Assembly (NCBI GenBank): GCA_001512495.1 | Contig: LFRU01000098.1 | Span: 40,779 to 89,454, forward strand | Direction: 5' to 3' | From: Syntrophothermus sp. DTU052 | GTDB lineage: Bacteria; Bacillota; Syntrophomonadia; Syntrophomonadales; DTU052 | Length of the DNA: 48,676 nt | The notes under the pieces: generated by a model | Databases searched by the model: none | Told to the model about the DNA's origin: nothing | Seen by the model: only the letters and a program-made list of their open reading frames with translations | Part shown: piece by piece, positions 46,719-48,676 of the stretch | Numbering within the stretch: position 1 is the first letter of the stretch | Layout: every line of letters begins with the position of its first letter | Position numbers and translations under genes: made by a program

Positions 46719-48392
46719 TTATTCTTTCTTCTGTTTGGCAATCTCCTCGTCGCGCAGGATCCGGCGCAGGGCCTTACCGGTATTGGTGCGGGGCAGCTCG
46801 GAACGGAACTCCCACAGCTTGGGAACCTTGTAAGGTGCCAGCTTTTGACGACAGAGAGCATCCAGCTCTTCAACGGTAACCGTTTGACCGGGTTTCAGCT
46901 GTACGAAAGCCTTAACTGTCTCACCGCGATACTCATCGGGAACACCAACCGCCATAACGTCGGCAATAGCAGGATGCTGCATGAGAACCTCGTCGATATC
47001 GCGCGGATAGATGTTATAACCGCCGGCAATAATCATATCCTTGGTGCGGTCAACAATGAATATATAACCCTCTTCATCCATATATACCACGTCACCGCTC
47101 TTCAACCAACCGTCTTCCGTTAATGCCAGGGCCGTTTCCTCCGGATTGTTCCAGTATTCCTTCATAACAGTAGCGCCTCTCATCCATAACTCACCGCGCT
47201 CACCCAGGGGCACATCATTGCCATCTTCGTCAACTATGCGGACTTCCATGTCAATATACGGAACGCCAACGCTTCCCGGTTTGGGACGCCCTCCGGGAGT
47301 ACTAACTGCCAAGGCACAGGTCTCACTCGAGCCATATCCCTCATAGAAGTTGAAATCATATTGGCGGCACTTTTGGTACAGAGCGAGTGGAGCCGGGGCT
47401 GCACCGGTACCGCAGTAGACAAATTTGCGGTGCCAATCAATATCGTTAACGCGCGGGTTGGCGAAAAGTGCTTCTAACATGGTGGGCACTGCCGGGAAAT
47501 ATGCATATTGGTCATAACGCTCGATCGCATCAAGTACTTCATTGGGTTCGAAACGCGGCAGGATAACCATAGTCATCTGGGAGCGTGCCGCATACAGAAT
47601 GCAGCATACTTCTCCGTAGATATGGAAGAAGGGTATGAGGCACAGAAGGTTTTGAATCTCGGTCGGCTCGTTGTCAACCATTTCAATACACCACATAACC
47701 ACCTGATAGGCGGCGGCGACTATATTGAATTGGGTCAATACTGCCCCCTTGGGAACGCCGGTGGTTCCACCCGTGTATTGGATAACCGCCGGATCGTCAT
47801 GCTTGATATCAACCAGGGGAGGTACCCAGCGTCTGTCAGTTTCAAGAACCTTGGAAAAATTAAGCCATCCCGGCTCAAGTCCCAGTTCCTCATCAGTGCT
47901 GATGCTCCCGCCCGGCATGAAATCCGCCAAACGGGTAACCATAACCATTGGAATCTCAAGCTTGTTGACCAGGGGCTTGACAAGCGGTACCAAACTATCA
48001 AAGGTTATAAGTCCGGTGAGCCCAGCATCCTTGAAAGCGAATTCAAGTTCATCCGCAGTGTAGACGGGGTTTAGGTTCACAACTACGCCACCGGCCATCA
48101 GAACTGCCCAGAAAGCAATAACAAATTGCGGGCAGTTGGGGAGGCAGATACCCACTCTGTCCCCCTTCTTGATATTGTTTTCGACCAATACATTGGCCAT
48201 GCGGGTAACCTTATGGTAGAGTTGATCCCAGGTAATTTTAGCTCCATAGAAATCAGTGGCAGTCTTGTCAGGCTGAAAAACTGTGGCATCACGAAGAATA
48301 TAATAGGCCGGGATCAGCGGATACCTCATAGTGGTCGGAGTTTTCCAATTGTAGACCTTTGTCCAAAATCGACTTTCATACGGTGATGTCAT
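46719..48392 (-). CDS. Long-chain fatty-acid-CoA ligase
   Basis: QYTGGTTGVPKGAVLTQ, YGSSETCALAV, GWLKSGDV, DRTKDMIIAGGYNIYPRDIDEVL, TGKALRR. ATG 48392 follows AAAGGAGG. Confidence 0.95.
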   Translation of the reverse strand: MTSPYESRFWTKVYNWKTPTTMRYPLIPAYYILRDATVFQPDKTATDFYGAKITWDQLYHKVTRMANVLVENNIKKGDRVGICLPNCPQFVIAFWAVLMAGGVVVNLNPVYTADELEFAFKDAGLTGLITFDSLVPLVKPLVNKLEIPMVMVTRLADFMPGGSISTDEELGLEPGWLNFSKVLETDRRWVPPLVDIKHDDPAVIQYTGGTTGVPKGAVLTQFNIVAAAYQVVMWCIEMVDNEPTEIQNLLCLIPFFHIYGEVCCILYAARSQMTMVILPRFEPNEVLDAIERYDQYAYFPAVPTMLEALFANPRVNDIDWHRKFVYCGTGAAPAPLALYQKCRQYDFNFYEGYGSSETCALAVSTPGGRPKPGSVGVPYIDMEVRIVDEDGNDVPLGERGELWMRGATVMKEYWNNPEETALALTEDGWLKSGDVVYMDEEGYIFIVDRTKDMIIAGGYNIYPRDIDEVLMQHPAIADVMAVGVPDEYRGETVKAFVQLKPGQTVTVEELDALCRQKLAPYKVPKLWEFRSELPRTNTGKALRRILRDEEIAKQKKE

Positions 48393-48676
48393 AAGGGGAA
48401 CCTCCTTTGAATTAATTTCTGGATTAATTTGTTCGACCAAACTCCGTTCTTTTGAGAAACGAACAGAGTTTAATCCACCGCGCAAATGAAATCTTTCCGG
48501 TAGAAGGGAGAATGAATAACTAGCACGAATAAGCCTCTTTTAGAGTGCATTGGAAAGACGCGGTTGTCAGGGTCAGCTTTGCATCATACAGATAGCAGAC
48601 CCATCGCCAACAGTAGGAATCACTATACCTGATTCCAGATTTGAGATGCTTTTGTAGGAGCATTAGATAGATGTGC

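Noticed and set aside
48456-48476. Second LexA box (CGAACAGAGTTTAA) upstream of the acyl-CoA ligase
   Set aside because: The right half-site does not fit GTTYG with the required 4-nt spacer.
1-48676. CRISPR array, tRNA, rRNA, prophage or complete IS element
   Set aside because: No regularly spaced direct repeats with unique spacers, no tRNA or rRNA signature sequences, and no transposase or phage structural genes were seen.

Overview
This window looks like chromosomal DNA from an endospore-forming, anaerobic Firmicute (Clostridia; a Syntrophomonas-like fatty-acid oxidiser would fit, but this is inferred from gene content only). The first ~18 kb is a conserved minus-strand block: spoIIIAA-AH, a carboxyltransferase-BCCP fusion, accC, Asp23/AmaP, nusB, a TsaD-like protein, two FolD paralogs, xseA and xseB. 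It is followed by a mutasome-like cassette (ImuB-like Y-polymerase, small protein, DnaE2/ImuC-like polymerase). After that come a possible nuclease, a DUF1287 protein, glutamate dehydrogenase, DedA, an SGNH hydrolase with its sortase, a carnitine acyltransferase, MBL/DUF3006, trpBA, a frameshifted GGDEF gene, and an acyl-CoA dehydrogenase/acyl-CoA ligase cluster. The strongest non-routine observations are: (1) eleven NAG triplets at ~5-nt spacing directly before an intrinsic terminator upstream of trpBA, which is the architecture of a TRAP (MtrB) attenuator; (2) two adjacent FolD paralogs with complementary loss of motifs, suggesting a split dehydrogenase/cyclohydrolase; (3) a consensus LexA box before an ImuB-like protein lacking its N-terminal catalytic aspartates, followed by DnaE; (4) a ~210-nt nested multi-stem intergenic element with GGA-containing loops, and other structured intergenic elements; (5) a eukaryote-type carnitine acyltransferase; (6) a GGDEF gene with two single-base frameshifts. 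No tRNA, rRNA, CRISPR array or intact transposon was seen.
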